Assembly (NCBI GenBank): GCA_023429565.1
Contig: JAEZDJ010000075.1
Coordinates: 1-61,728 of the forward strand
DNA from: Actinomycetes bacterium
Lineage (GTDB): Bacteria > Actinomycetota > Coriobacteriia > Coriobacteriales > Eggerthellaceae
Direction of reading: 5' to 3'
Length of the DNA: 61,728 nt
How positions within the stretch are numbered: the stretch's first letter is position 1; each line of letters opens with the position of its first letter. Of this stretch, positions 1 to 8,649 are shown piece after piece. The position numbers and the translations under genes are program-made. The notes beneath the pieces are model-generated. The model was not told where the DNA came from. It made no database searches and saw nothing but the letters and a program-made list of their open reading frames with translations.

Positions 1-339
1 ATCGTAGGCCGCTGCAACTGCGCGGGCCTGAGCCTCGCGTACATCGGCAAGCTGATGCTGTCCCGCCTCGCGGAGATAGCCCGAGGCGAGCAACAGGCTG
101 CGTGCAATGTATTCCGTCACGCGAGGATCGACTCCCGAAACCTGCATGACGCTCGCAATCGACTCGGGGGCAAGCGACAACAACACTCCTCCATCGATGT
201 CAGTGGCCTCGCCCACCGCATCTTCGAGCATGTCGGCCGCACTTTTCGGGTCGCGTTCATCATGGGCCTTTGTCCAGCTGCGTCGGATCATCTCCGCAAA
301 CTGCAAAACGATGCGCATGAGGTAGTCCTGCTCAAGCAT
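1..339 (-). CDS. DUF6483-family protein, 3' end cut by window edge
   Basis: An open frame reads from ATG at 339 through the left edge with no stop (113 codons visible). The protein starts MLEQDYLMRIVLQFAEMIRR and continues as a charged, helical, soluble sequence. This start and composition match the DUF6483 family of small proteins, whose function is unknown. AGGAG lies about 7 nt upstream of the ATG. It follows ruvB by 36 nt on the same strand, so it is probably the last visible gene of the ruvCAB operon. Seen: frame, start and ribosome site. Family assignment is from recall of the N-terminal pattern and is moderately sure. Confidence 0.72.
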   Translation of the reverse strand, partial: MLEQDYLMRIVLQFAEMIRRSWTKAHDERDPKSAADMLEDAVGEATDIDGGVLLSLAPESIASVMQVSGVDPRVTEYIARSLLLASGYLREAGQHQLADVREAQARAVAAAYD

Positions 340-375
340 GGCGTGCTCCTTTGTTCCTTATGCTCAGGGCGGCGT

Positions 376-1539
376 TCATTCACTGCCGGGCATCTTTATG
401 CCCAGATGGTCGTAGGCGCGCGAGGTTGCCTGCCGTCCTTTCGGCGTGCGAACCATCAAGCCCTGCTGCATGAGATAGGGTTCATAGACGTCTTCGAGGG
501 AGTCGGGATCCTCAGCAAGCGCGGATGCAAGGGTCGTCAACCCGACCGGCCTGCCGGAGAACTGCACCGCAAGAAGCTCAAGGATGCGATTGTCGATGGC
601 GTCCAGGCCGAGCCCATCAACCTCGAAGAAGCTGAGCGCCTGAGCTGCGACATCCCCGTCTATGTCGCCATCGCCACGCACCTGGGCCCAGTCGCGCACC
701 CGCTTCAACAGTCGATTTGCCAGACGGGGGGTTCCGCGGCTGCGACGGGCGATCTCAAGGGCACCGTCTTCCGCTATGTCGACGTCCAGGATTGAGGCCG
801 AGCGCCGCACGATGGACGCAAGCTCATCAGGTGTGTAGTATTGAAGACGAAAAGCGATGCCGAAGCGATCACGCAAAGGTCCCGTCAGAAGCCCGGTTCT
901 GGTCGTCGCTCCAATAAGCGTGAAATGCGGCAGATCAAGCCTGATGGAGCGCGCGGCAGGCCCCTTCCCCACCACAATGTCGAGGGCAAAATCCTCAAGC
1001 GCGGGGTACAGGACCTCCTCGACCATGCGGTTCAAGCGATGTATCTCATCGATGAACAGCACGTCTCCCTCTTCGAGATTGGTCAGGATGGCAGCCAAGT
1101 CTCCCGTACGCTCTATGGCCGGCCCGCTGGTCGTCTTGATGCTGGCCCCCAGCTCATTGGCGACGACTGTCGCCAATGTCGTCTTTCCCAAACCCGGAGG
1201 TCCCGAGAACAGGATGTGGTCCGCAACGTCACCGCGTGCCTGGGCGGCCTCGATCAGGATTGCCAGAGATTCCTTGATCTTCGTCTGGCCGAGATAATCG
1301 TCCAGACGCTTCGGTCGCAAGCTGCGGTCGAGCGCCAGGTCATCCTCCAGCAAGTCAGACGACATGGTACGGGCCCGAGGATCCGCTCCTCGACCCGTTT
1401 CGGGGAAGGCCTGGGCGGCATCGAACGAGGACGCTGCCTCATCCGACTCAAACACCAGTCCCTCTATTCTGACGCCCTGCGAATCCATGTCCACCCTGTC
1501 CGTTTCAAAGCCGTATGCTCCATCGCCCGGCATCCGCAT
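376..1539 (-). CDS. ruvB: Holliday junction branch-migration helicase RuvB
   Basis: AAA+ motor that drives branch migration of Holliday junctions with RuvA. Walker A GPPGLGKT lies at residues 113-120, Walker B is FIDEIHRL, sensor 1 is GATTRTG, and a C-terminal winged helix ends in GRQATSRAYDHL. The sequence from LEDDLALDRSLRPKRL onward is the usual RuvB start region. The predicted protein is 387 residues, about 50 longer than typical, because of an acidic N-terminal extension. Internal ATGs at codon 18 (AGGGTGGAC just upstream) and codon 59 are alternative starts, so the true N-terminus is uncertain. It begins 13 nt after ruvA, in the order ruvC-ruvA-ruvB. The gene is complete and the identity is certain. 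Confidence 0.95.
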   Translation of the reverse strand: MRMPGDGAYGFETDRVDMDSQGVRIEGLVFESDEAASSFDAAQAFPETGRGADPRARTMSSDLLEDDLALDRSLRPKRLDDYLGQTKIKESLAILIEAAQARGDVADHILFSGPPGLGKTTLATVVANELGASIKTTSGPAIERTGDLAAILTNLEEGDVLFIDEIHRLNRMVEEVLYPALEDFALDIVVGKGPAARSIRLDLPHFTLIGATTRTGLLTGPLRDRFGIAFRLQYYTPDELASIVRRSASILDVDIAEDGALEIARRSRGTPRLANRLLKRVRDWAQVRGDGDIDGDVAAQALSFFEVDGLGLDAIDNRILELLAVQFSGRPVGLTTLASALAEDPDSLEDVYEPYLMQQGLMVRTPKGRQATSRAYDHLGIKMPGSE

Positions 1540-1552
1540 CCCACAGAAAGTA

Positions 1553-2143
1553 TCAAGAGCCCAAACGTTTCAAAGCATATTGTAGCAGCACGCCTTCGTC
1601 GCCGGTATTCGGAGCGTCCTTCAGGGCGAGGTCCGACTCCGCAGCGGTGAATCCCATTGACAGAAGCGCCTCGTGCGCACCCTGAAGCACCACATCGGTC
1701 GTCGACGCAGAGCCATCGGAGGCAAACAGGCTGTCAAGACCCTGGTCGAATGACCCCTTGAGTTCGAGAATGATGCGGGAGGCCGTCTTCTTGCCAACAC
1801 CCGGTATCTTCTGCACGCTGGCGACGTCCTGGGACATGATTGCCGTCACAAGGGCCTGCGGCGTGAACGCGGACAGCGCCGAGAGCGCCACCTTCGGCCC
1901 AATTCCGGCGACGCCGATAAGGCGCTCGAACAAGGCCTTCTCCTCAATCGAGGTGAAGCCGTACAGCGCCACTCCGTCTTCGCGGACCTGCAGGTGAGTC
2001 TGCACCTCCACCGCAGCACCGCTTTCCGGCAGCTTCGAGAGGCTTGCCTGCGACATGCCGACGGCATACCCGACCCCATTCACGTCGATATAGGCCGTCG
2101 TCGAAGTTTTCCCGGCGAGCCGTCCTTTGAGAAAAGCGATCAT
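1553..2143 (-). CDS. ruvA: Holliday junction DNA-binding protein RuvA
   Basis: Tetrameric junction-binding partner of RuvB. The N-terminal OB fold begins MIAFLKGRLAGK. Tandem helix-hairpin-helix motifs are visible as LIGVAGIGPKVALSAL (about residues 75-90) and IPGVGKKTASRIILEL (about 112-127). The C-terminal domain III that contacts RuvB follows after an acidic linker. The length of 196 residues is normal. Its ATG overlaps the ruvC stop as ATGA, indicating translational coupling. No oddities seen. Confidence 0.96.
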   Translation of the reverse strand: MIAFLKGRLAGKTSTTAYIDVNGVGYAVGMSQASLSKLPESGAAVEVQTHLQVREDGVALYGFTSIEEKALFERLIGVAGIGPKVALSALSAFTPQALVTAIMSQDVASVQKIPGVGKKTASRIILELKGSFDQGLDSLFASDGSASTTDVVLQGAHEALLSMGFTAAESDLALKDAPNTGDEGVLLQYALKRLGS

Positions 2144-2697
2144 GGCTGTTCCTTCCGTCGAGCGCCGGAGCTCGCATCCGATGCGTCCGTCGCCTTCCGC
2201 ACCGACGCGGCGAGCCCTTCATGGGTCGTGAAGCAGATGGCGGCAGCCAGAGCGTCGGCCGCATGGTCGGGATGAGGCTCACAATCAAGCGAAAGCAGTT
2301 GTTTGACCATATACTGCACCTGATCCTTGTCGGCCGTTCCCGTCCCGACGACCGCAAGCTTGATCTGCCGCGGAGTGAACTCCCCCACGGCGAGATCCTG
2401 TTCTGCGCATGCCACAAGCGCAGCGCCCCGGGCTTGCCCCGTGGCGAACGCGGCGGTGATGTTCTGACCGAACCACACGGTCTCGATGCCGACGCAGGCC
2501 GGCCGGAACCGAGCGATGACTGCACCCATCTGCTCGTGGATCTTCCCCAAGCGATGGGACAGCGTCTGGGAAGCAGGAGTCGAAATGCAGCCGTAAGCGG
2601 CGCAGGACAGGCGCGACCCCCGCTGGACCACAATGCCCCAGCCCGTGTTGGCCAGGCCGGGATCGATGCCGAGAATCGTTCGCTCCGTACGCGCCAT
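2140..2697 (-). CDS. ruvC: Holliday junction resolvase RuvC
   Basis: Endonuclease that cuts Holliday junctions in the RuvABC resolvasome. The RNase H-like fold begins ILGIDPGLANTGWG with the first catalytic Asp. The catalytic Glu lies in GIETVWFGQN, and the C-terminal acidic pair is in HPDHAADALAAAI. The ATG at 2697 was chosen because GGAAAGGA sits just upstream; an in-frame ATG 17 codons earlier lacks a good ribosome site. The 185-residue protein has a short charged tail beyond the core. It is the first gene of the ruvC-ruvA-ruvB-DUF6483 unit. Confidence 0.95.
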   Translation of the reverse strand: MARTERTILGIDPGLANTGWGIVVQRGSRLSCAAYGCISTPASQTLSHRLGKIHEQMGAVIARFRPACVGIETVWFGQNITAAFATGQARGAALVACAEQDLAVGEFTPRQIKLAVVGTGTADKDQVQYMVKQLLSLDCEPHPDHAADALAAAICFTTHEGLAASVRKATDASDASSGARRKEQP

Positions 2698-3064
2698 CGT
2701 TTCCTTTCCACCGTTCAGGGCCGCATGCCGCGCCAATGGCTTCTTCACATCTTACAAACGAATGTTCGCACCAATCCTACCACAAAACCGGAGGGCCTTC
2801 GGGAGAATCTCTCTCCTCTTGACAAAGTGAAGCGAGACTCAGGCGCTGGCTGGGCTACCGTATTGGCACCGCGCGCCACGCACGCGGCAATGCGGGCTCG
2901 CACCATGCACACCGCACATCTCTCATCGCCTTCGCCGCCGATGTCGGGCACCGGGCCTACGCCGACCCAGCCCCAACTCGCTAGCCCGGCCTGGCTCTCG
3001 CCGTGAACGGGAAAAGCCGTCAGGGCAGCGTTGCGATCGGGGCGAGGTGCTCCTTCTGCAGCGC

Positions 3065-3186
3065 GCGCGAGAAATGGCAAGGCTGACACCCTCGAAGCGC
3101 TGCTTTCATATCAATGTCGAATCAAATGGGCAGTTCGAATGCCTGTCAAAAAACTCTCTTGCGAGAAACCTTGCCATTTCTCGCGC
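3065..3186. repeat. Perfect 18-bp inverted repeat with 86-bp interior
   Basis: GCGCGAGAAATGGCAAGG at 3065-3082 is repeated as its exact reverse complement at 3169-3186. The interior holds no gene. The arms could fold as the base of a long RNA stem or be the ends of a small non-autonomous element. No target duplication was identified. Confidence 0.8.
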
Positions 3187-3217
3187 TCGCGGCATCCGCC
3201 TACGATTCGGTTGACCC

Positions 3218-3240
3218 CGTTTCATCCCCGGCATGAAACG
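3218..3240. terminator. Hairpin after the LuxR gene
   Basis: CGTTTCAT and ATGAAACG form an 8-bp stem around a 7-nt loop, 14 bp beyond the LuxR stop codon. No T-run follows on the minus strand, so this may be a weak terminator, a 3' stabiliser or a protein site. Confidence 0.4.
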
Positions 3241-3253
3241 CACCCGCGCGCCC

Positions 3254-4921
3254 TCAGGAAGGCTCCTCGGCATTCTCCACGAGGTTGAGCAGCTCCTGCT
3301 TGCTGTGCACCCCCAGCTTCGTGTAGAGCGTCTTGCTGTGGCTGCGGATGGTGTTGGGCGAAAGGCACAGCTGCTCGGCCAGATATGACACGTTGCGGCC
3401 ATGGGCGAAGGCAAGCAGCACCTCCGTCTCACGCGGGCTCAGGCCAAAGCGCTCCACCAGGATGAGGCAGCGCTGCTCAATGGGATCCGGGAGATCCGAG
3501 GGCGAGGCCTCGAGCGCCGCGGCATCGCCCTCGATTCCCTCAGCCGATGCCGACGCGCCGTCATCCGAATCAGCGTCTCCCGCAACCCCCAGGGAACTCC
3601 CCGCCCCCCGCGCGCGACGCTGCACGAGCGCGTAAGCCATCGCCAGAACATACAGCACCAGAAGGGTTGCCACGAGGGAAGTCGTCGCGCCGAAGCCTCC
3701 CCCTTCGGCGAACAGGCGAACGCCAAGGAACGTCGCGCCAGAAAACGCGAGGTGAACGATGCCCGTGAACAATCCATACACGGCCGCCACGCGTAACCCC
3801 TTGCGCTGGGCCGTGTCGATGCAGGCGGGCACCATGAGAACGGACACGATGATGTAGACGGCGAACACCGCAGCTCCCGCCACCTGCTCAAATCCCTCTC
3901 CGCCAATCGGAAACGCCAGCAGGAGCGTGGCCACAAGCGGGAACATGATGCGGAACAGCGCGGGAATGGTCAGCCATGCGGCTTGGCTGCCCCGGCGGCG
4001 GCGCAATGCCGCAAGCGAGGCCGCGGCGCCGATGGCCAGGCAAAGGGCGCCTGCCGCTCCAACGGCATCGGGGCGTGAGCTCAACGTCATCGTCCGGGTG
4101 ATGGCAACGGCAAAAGCGGTTGCCGTCGCACAGAAAAGCGGGTTGCGCACCGCCACCAGAGCGTCTCTTGCAAGGCCTCCGACACCTTGCGGGCGTATCC
4201 AAGAAAATCCGTCAGGGGCGGAAGAGGGACTGCGCGGGACCCGGTCCTCGCCTTTCGACCTCATCCTGATGGCGACCGTCAGAAGCACGGCGGTTGACCC
4301 GACGGCCGAAAGCACGAAAGCGGTCTCCAGCACCGGCAGGGGAAGATATCCCGCGACAAGGGCCAAAGCGGCATAGACGATAAGAGCGACCAGCACGAGC
4401 GTCGTCACGTCACGGACGGAAAAGCGGGCAAGCACGGCAGCCCAAGCAACAAACAGCAGGCCCATCCCGGCGCCGAGGACCATCCCGCCCGGGAATACCG
4501 ACGAGACGGACGCAGGCGGACCAACGACCACCAGACCATAGCCCGCGAGCACGGCTGCACAACCAACGCACGAAGCCACACGAATGGCAACGCGGCGACC
4601 TTGTCCCTCACCCGCAACGAGAGGGTGAAGAAACACAAGGGCACCGAGGGCCAGCTGCACCGCGCCCATGGCAAGAAGCAGGGGAACCGTCCACCAACTC
4701 AGCAAGGGGATGAGCGCGAGGCCGGTGCGATCAGTAAGCTGGAGACCACCCCAAACGGTCAGGTGGCACGAGAATAAAAGCAACGCGTATCCAACGCATG
4801 CAACGATGCGTACAGATGTCGACGGACTCGACTCACGTATGGAAGCGTCCGGCAATTCGCACCCTCCTTGCGCTGCCGCTGGCACCGGCGTCGCGTGACG
4901 CGACGCAATCGGCCAGACCAT
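3254..4921 (-). CDS. LuxR-family regulator with polytopic membrane N-terminus
   Basis: A 555-residue membrane-bound transcription regulator. Residues about 35-430 form roughly a dozen hydrophobic helices. A polar linker rich in Asp, Ala and Ser follows. The last 65 residues are a LuxR helix-turn-helix: LSPRETEVLLAFAHGRN, then YLAEQLCLSPNTIRSHSKTL. This architecture is frequent in Eggerthellaceae, where such genes often sit beside the gene they control. Here it diverges from the exported flavoenzyme gene, and the 267-bp gap holds two near-identical dyads, so it probably senses a compound at the membrane and controls that enzyme. The ATG at 4921 lacks a clear ribosome site, so the start is uncertain by up to about 35 codons. 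Confidence 0.9.
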   Translation of the reverse strand: MVWPIASRHATPVPAAAQGGCELPDASIRESSPSTSVRIVACVGYALLLFSCHLTVWGGLQLTDRTGLALIPLLSWWTVPLLLAMGAVQLALGALVFLHPLVAGEGQGRRVAIRVASCVGCAAVLAGYGLVVVGPPASVSSVFPGGMVLGAGMGLLFVAWAAVLARFSVRDVTTLVLVALIVYAALALVAGYLPLPVLETAFVLSAVGSTAVLLTVAIRMRSKGEDRVPRSPSSAPDGFSWIRPQGVGGLARDALVAVRNPLFCATATAFAVAITRTMTLSSRPDAVGAAGALCLAIGAAASLAALRRRRGSQAAWLTIPALFRIMFPLVATLLLAFPIGGEGFEQVAGAAVFAVYIIVSVLMVPACIDTAQRKGLRVAAVYGLFTGIVHLAFSGATFLGVRLFAEGGGFGATTSLVATLLVLYVLAMAYALVQRRARGAGSSLGVAGDADSDDGASASAEGIEGDAAALEASPSDLPDPIEQRCLILVERFGLSPRETEVLLAFAHGRNVSYLAEQLCLSPNTIRSHSKTLYTKLGVHSKQELLNLVENAEEPS

Positions 4922-4997
4922 GAAAAGACAGGTTCAGTATCGCACATCTTACCTTTGCACACGAAAGATTTCCACCAGGGACACGCTTGGAAGCCGT

Positions 4998-5098
4998 TTT
5001 CACCAATCCGGTGTGAAGCGAATTCCTCACGCTTTCTGCTAGGTCCTTCTCGACGCTTTTCGCCCGTGAGACGCATTTCACCAAACGGGTGTGAAGCG
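4998..5098. promoter_or_regulatory. Two direct copies of a putative operator
   Basis: Copies at 4998-5020 and 5076-5098 share TTTCACC, then A-A, then GGTGTGAAGCG; only a few central bases differ. Each holds the dyad CACC-N5-GGTG. They lie 78 bp apart in the divergent region between the LuxR gene and the flavoenzyme gene. This is what is expected for binding sites of the adjacent LuxR protein, which is an inference. Confidence 0.7.
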
Positions 5099-5188
5099 GA
5101 GGCTCCGGCAACCTTGCTAGCATGCTTTCGTCACCGGCGAAAGGCCGGAGGAGGGCAGGAACGAACCACCAAGAAGAGGAGATTGAGT

Positions 5189-7393
5189 ATGACATTATCA
5201 AGACGCCAATTTCTCACCGGCATAGGGGTTGCCGGCGTTGCGGCGGCAGGCGCGGGGCTCGCGGGATGCGCACCGAAGCAGGCCGCGGAGAGCGGTGCCG
5301 GAACCTCGGCGGCCGCCGGCAAGACGGCCGAAAGCGACCTCATTGCCGCAGCGCAGCTCAACCCGCAGGACTATGACTATCGTCAAAGCACCACCGATTT
5401 CAAAACGCTGTTCTCGCCTTTGAAGATCGGCTCCATCGAAATCGAGAACCGCATGGTGAAATCTGCTGCCGGATCGGCATGCTACCTCGCCGGATTCACG
5501 AAGGAGCTCTCCGAGTACTACGTGAACTTCGCAAAGGGCGGCGTGGAGATGATCTGGGTCGAAGGCGAGATGCTGCCCAAGAACAAGATCACCGACGAAG
5601 CTGCGACATTCGGAAAGAGCCTGGTCGAGGAGTGTGCCGGCTACGGAGCGCATCTCGGTTTCCAGTGGGCCCAGTCCGGCGTCGTCGCCAAGATGACGGT
5701 CGACGAGATAGCTCAGGCCCAAAGCGATGCCGTTGCGCTCGCCCAAGGTCTCAAGCAGATGGGCTTCGAAGCCATCGAGATCAACGCCGCCGGGTTCAAC
5801 CTCGGCGCGCACTTCCTCTCCCGCTTCCATAACGTCCGCACCGATGAGTACGGTGCCGGCAGCCTGGAGAGCCGCGGACGCTTTGTCGTCGAATGCATCC
5901 AGAAGATCAAGCAGGCCTGCGGCGAAGATTTCGTCGTCCAGGTGCTCATCGACTGCATCGAGGAAAACGACAACCTCACCAACGATGCCACCCTCATGAC
6001 AATGGACAAGGACGTCACCGCGTTCCACAACAAGGTGAACACGATCGAGGAAGGCATTGAGTTCGCCAAGATGTTCGAGGCGGCTGGCTGCGACTCGATG
6101 CATCTGCGCCTGGGCCCTCTGGGCAACCATCCCTGCCAGTTCGGCAGCGACCTGTACTTCATCCTGAACGGCATCGAAGGCGCGACCGGCTACGGCACGC
6201 AATGGGACTTCTCGCGGCATTTCCAGGGACAGCTCATTGGCAACCACAGCGGCGCCGGCATGCTGCTTGACGTGGTCGCCCGCTACAAGGAGGCCGTCAG
6301 CATCCCCTGCGGCACCGTCACCTACATGGACCCGGCCCATGCACCGGACTTCTTCGAGCAGGCCTTGGCGGACGGAAAATGCGACTTCTACGTCATGAAC
6401 CGTCCCCTGACCGTCGATTCCGACTACGTCACCAAGCTCCGCGACGGACGCAGCGACGAGATTGCCCCCTGCACGCGGTGCCTGCACTGCCACATCGGCA
6501 GCAACGAGATGAACGCCGCGATGGGCTATTGCCGCGTCAACGCCCTCACCCAGCGCGTCATGCGCGAGGGCGGTCCCGCAACCTATGAGCTCCCCGCCGC
6601 AGACAAGGCGAAGAAGGTCATGGTCATCGGCGGCGGCCCCGGCGGCATGGAAGCCGCCCGCATCGCGGCCGCACGCGGCCACGAGGTGACGCTGTATGAG
6701 AAGAAGGGCTCGCTCGGCGGTCTTCTCGACTTCGCAAGCAGCGTCAAGGGACAGCACGAGAACCTGGGCGACTTCAAGGCGTATCTCGAGCGCCAGCTTG
6801 AGGTCAACGGCGTGAACGTGGTGCTCAGCAAAGAAGTCGACGCCGCGCTCATCAGCTCCGAAGCTCCCGATGCCGTGATCTTGGCAGCAGGCGGCCTGCG
6901 CGACACCCTCGACGTCGACGGCAACGACAGCGTCAAGGTGGTTGACTTCGAGCAGTTCCTCACCGCCGACATCGGCGAGAACGTGGTCGTGTATGGCTCG
7001 AATGCCCAGGCGTTCGACTCAGCCCTGTGGCTGACGGTGCACGGAAAGCGCGTCACCATGGTCACCCCCAGCCCCAACGAGGATTTGGACAAGCAGCAGT
7101 CTCAGCATGCCCAACGCTTCATGACCACGGCATTGTACTCCCTGGGCCTGCAGGTGTGGCCGAGCGCGTCGATCAAGCAGGTGGGCGACGGCCAGATCAC
7201 CGTCGCGACCGAGGTGGGAACCGAGGTCACCGTGGCGTGCGACACCATCGTCAACGCAGCCGACATGCTGCCCAACACGTCGCTCCTCGACGGGGTTTCA
7301 GTGTCTGAGACCTACACCGTTGGCGACTGCGCAGAACCATTCAACATCGCGCTCGCCGTACGCGCCGGAAATGATGCCGGACGCACGGTGTAA
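5189..7393 (+). CDS. Tat-exported lipoprotein oxidoreductase of the old yellow enzyme / 2,4-dienoyl-CoA reductase family
   Basis: A 734-residue flavoenzyme. The start MTLSRRQFLTG is a twin-arginine signal, and LAGC near residue 27 is a lipobox, so the folded holoenzyme is probably exported and lipid-anchored. Residues about 65-420 are the FMN TIM barrel, beginning FSPLKIGSIEIENRMVKS. Cysteines at about 428, 431, 434 and 447 (CTRCLHC, then GYCRVN) suit the 4Fe-4S cluster. From about residue 475, VIGGGPGGMEAARIAAARG is a dinucleotide-binding domain. The family reduces activated C=C bonds; the substrate is not predictable. GAAGAGGAG precedes the ATG. It diverges from the LuxR gene and ends before two strong terminators, so it is probably monocistronic. 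Electrons may come from quinol through an unseen partner. Confidence 0.93.
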   Translation: MTLSRRQFLTGIGVAGVAAAGAGLAGCAPKQAAESGAGTSAAAGKTAESDLIAAAQLNPQDYDYRQSTTDFKTLFSPLKIGSIEIENRMVKSAAGSACYLAGFTKELSEYYVNFAKGGVEMIWVEGEMLPKNKITDEAATFGKSLVEECAGYGAHLGFQWAQSGVVAKMTVDEIAQAQSDAVALAQGLKQMGFEAIEINAAGFNLGAHFLSRFHNVRTDEYGAGSLESRGRFVVECIQKIKQACGEDFVVQVLIDCIEENDNLTNDATLMTMDKDVTAFHNKVNTIEEGIEFAKMFEAAGCDSMHLRLGPLGNHPCQFGSDLYFILNGIEGATGYGTQWDFSRHFQGQLIGNHSGAGMLLDVVARYKEAVSIPCGTVTYMDPAHAPDFFEQALADGKCDFYVMNRPLTVDSDYVTKLRDGRSDEIAPCTRCLHCHIGSNEMNAAMGYCRVNALTQRVMREGGPATYELPAADKAKKVMVIGGGPGGMEAARIAAARGHEVTLYEKKGSLGGLLDFASSVKGQHENLGDFKAYLERQLEVNGVNVVLSKEVDAALISSEAPDAVILAAGGLRDTLDVDGNDSVKVVDFEQFLTADIGENVVVYGSNAQAFDSALWLTVHGKRVTMVTPSPNEDLDKQQSQHAQRFMTTALYSLGLQVWPSASIKQVGDGQITVATEVGTEVTVACDTIVNAADMLPNTSLLDGVSVSETYTVGDCAEPFNIALAVRAGNDAGRTV

Positions 7394-7407
7394 CAACCAG
7401 CTTTGCC

Positions 7408-7440
7408 GGCAATGAGCCCACCCCCTCCGGGCTCATTGCC
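7408..7440. terminator. Hairpin, 12-bp stem
   Basis: GGCAATGAGCCC (7408-7419) pairs perfectly with 7429-7440 around a 9-nt loop, directly after the flavoenzyme stop. AAAA follows on the plus strand, so it would work as a classical terminator only for minus-strand transcription, or together with the next hairpin. Confidence 0.7.
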
Positions 7441-7485
7441 AAAACAAAGGACCGCCGCGAAACAATCGCGGCGGTCCTTTGTTTT
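7441..7485. terminator. Bidirectional terminator, perfect 20-bp stem
   Basis: AAAACAAAGGACCGCCGCGA at 7441-7460 pairs completely with 7466-7485 around AACAA. The stem has A-rich and T-rich outer ends, giving a T-tract in either direction. It separates the convergent flavoenzyme and YebC genes. Confidence 0.9.
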
Positions 7486-7520
7486 CCCCTTATGCAACAG
7501 ACCCCGTACGAGCAAGTCAC

Positions 7521-8324
7521 CTATTCCTCGTCCAGTGCCGCCGCAATCTCCTCGGTGATGTCCATGACGTGGTAGACGTTCTGGAGGTCCTCGAGTTCTT
7601 CGAGGCGGTCAACGAGGCGCATGACCTTCCTTGCATCGGACACGCTCACCTCCACGGGAGTGGTCGGGACCATGGTCAGCTCGGCGCCGCGAGTGGCGAC
7701 TCCCGCCTCCTCGAGGGCTACCTTGACGGCCATGAGATCGCCCGGAGCGGTGTAGACGACCCACTCGTCGCCGGCATCCTCGTAGTCATCCCCGCCCGCT
7801 TCGGCAACGGCCAGCATGAACTCTTCCTCATCCGCCGCAGCACCGTTCGGCCTGACGGGCTGCTTCTTGTCGCCGGTCTCGACCTCCTGGGGAACCTGTA
7901 TCTGGCCCTTGCGCTCGAACTGGAACGCGACCGACCCCGAGGTGCCCAGGTTGCCTCCTGCGTGGGAGAACGCGCTGCGAACGTCGGCAGCGGTGCGGTT
8001 GCGGTTGTCGGTCAGCGCCTCGCAGTACACGGCGACGCCCGCCGGGCCGTAACCTTCGTAGACGACGGTCTCATAGCTCGCGGCGTCCTTGCCCGAGCTG
8101 AACGCCTTGTCGATGGCGGTCTTTATCTTGTCCTTGGGAAGGGAGTAGCCCTTGGCCTTCTCGATGGCAGCCGCCAGCGACGCGTTGTTCTCGGGACTCG
8201 GGTCGCCGCCCTCCTTGGCAGCCACCGTAATGTTACGCGACAGCTTGGAGAACAGCGAGGAGCGCTTTGCGTCCTGCGCAGCCTTGCGGTGTTTCGTTGT
8301 AGCCCATTTAGAATGCCCTGACAT
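7521..8324 (-). CDS. YebC/PmpR-family regulatory or translation-assisting protein
   Basis: A 267-residue cytosolic protein of the YebC family, known as a DNA-binding regulator and, in more recent work, as a factor that helps ribosomes through difficult peptide sequences. The signature MSGHSKWATTKHRKAAQDAK begins at the ATG at 8324, preceded by GGAAGGA. YEGYGPAGVAVYCEALTDNR and the central GTSGSVAFQF motif are typical. It is slightly longer than usual because of an acidic insert (about residues 150-170, containing AAADEEEF) between two conserved segments. It is a single gene between the flavoenzyme and metallophosphoesterase genes. Identity is secure; the exact cellular role is not. Confidence 0.95.
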   Translation of the reverse strand: MSGHSKWATTKHRKAAQDAKRSSLFSKLSRNITVAAKEGGDPSPENNASLAAAIEKAKGYSLPKDKIKTAIDKAFSSGKDAASYETVVYEGYGPAGVAVYCEALTDNRNRTAADVRSAFSHAGGNLGTSGSVAFQFERKGQIQVPQEVETGDKKQPVRPNGAAADEEEFMLAVAEAGGDDYEDAGDEWVVYTAPGDLMAVKVALEEAGVATRGAELTMVPTTPVEVSVSDARKVMRLVDRLEELEDLQNVYHVMDITEEIAAALDEE

Positions 8325-8649
8325 ACCGGTTCCTTCCACACAGCGATATCACCCGAATATTCTAGCACACCGTCGGGCGATGGGCGCGGCGGCGTGAAAC
8401 CTCGACCTCGATCATGAGGTCAAGCCCCAGGGCAGGGAAACAAGCGGAACAAGCTCCCCCGAACATACTGGCGACCAGAAGCTCTTGCCTCTTTGGACAA
8501 ATGCCGCCAAACTAAGGCACTCTCCTTTACCTGACCCATACGAAAGCCTTACCCACCCCTGACGGCCCGCTTTCATTCTGCTGACACGTCGCGAGTAGGA
8601 TTGAGCGCGCATCCTCATCATGCTTCACCGTCACCGATGAAAGGACATC
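8325..8649. other. Divergent intergenic region
   Basis: Spacer between the YebC and metallophosphoesterase genes. It must hold both promoters. A minus-strand TAGAAT about 40 bp upstream of the YebC start is a possible -10 box. No other structure was seen. Confidence 0.4.

Larger units (their letters stand above)
2698..3253. other. Intergenic region between ruvC and a LuxR gene
   Basis: No coding frame here looks real. The stretch should hold the ruvCAB promoter on the minus strand and the end of the LuxR transcript. It contains an 18-bp inverted repeat with widely separated arms and a short dyad, listed separately. Confidence 0.6.

Noticed and set aside
5198..6757. A 519-codon minus-strand frame opposite the flavoenzyme gene
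   Set aside because: Shadow of the coding strand; LigA-like or other domains are absent and the composition is dominated by repeated hydrophobic/His patterns from codon complement.
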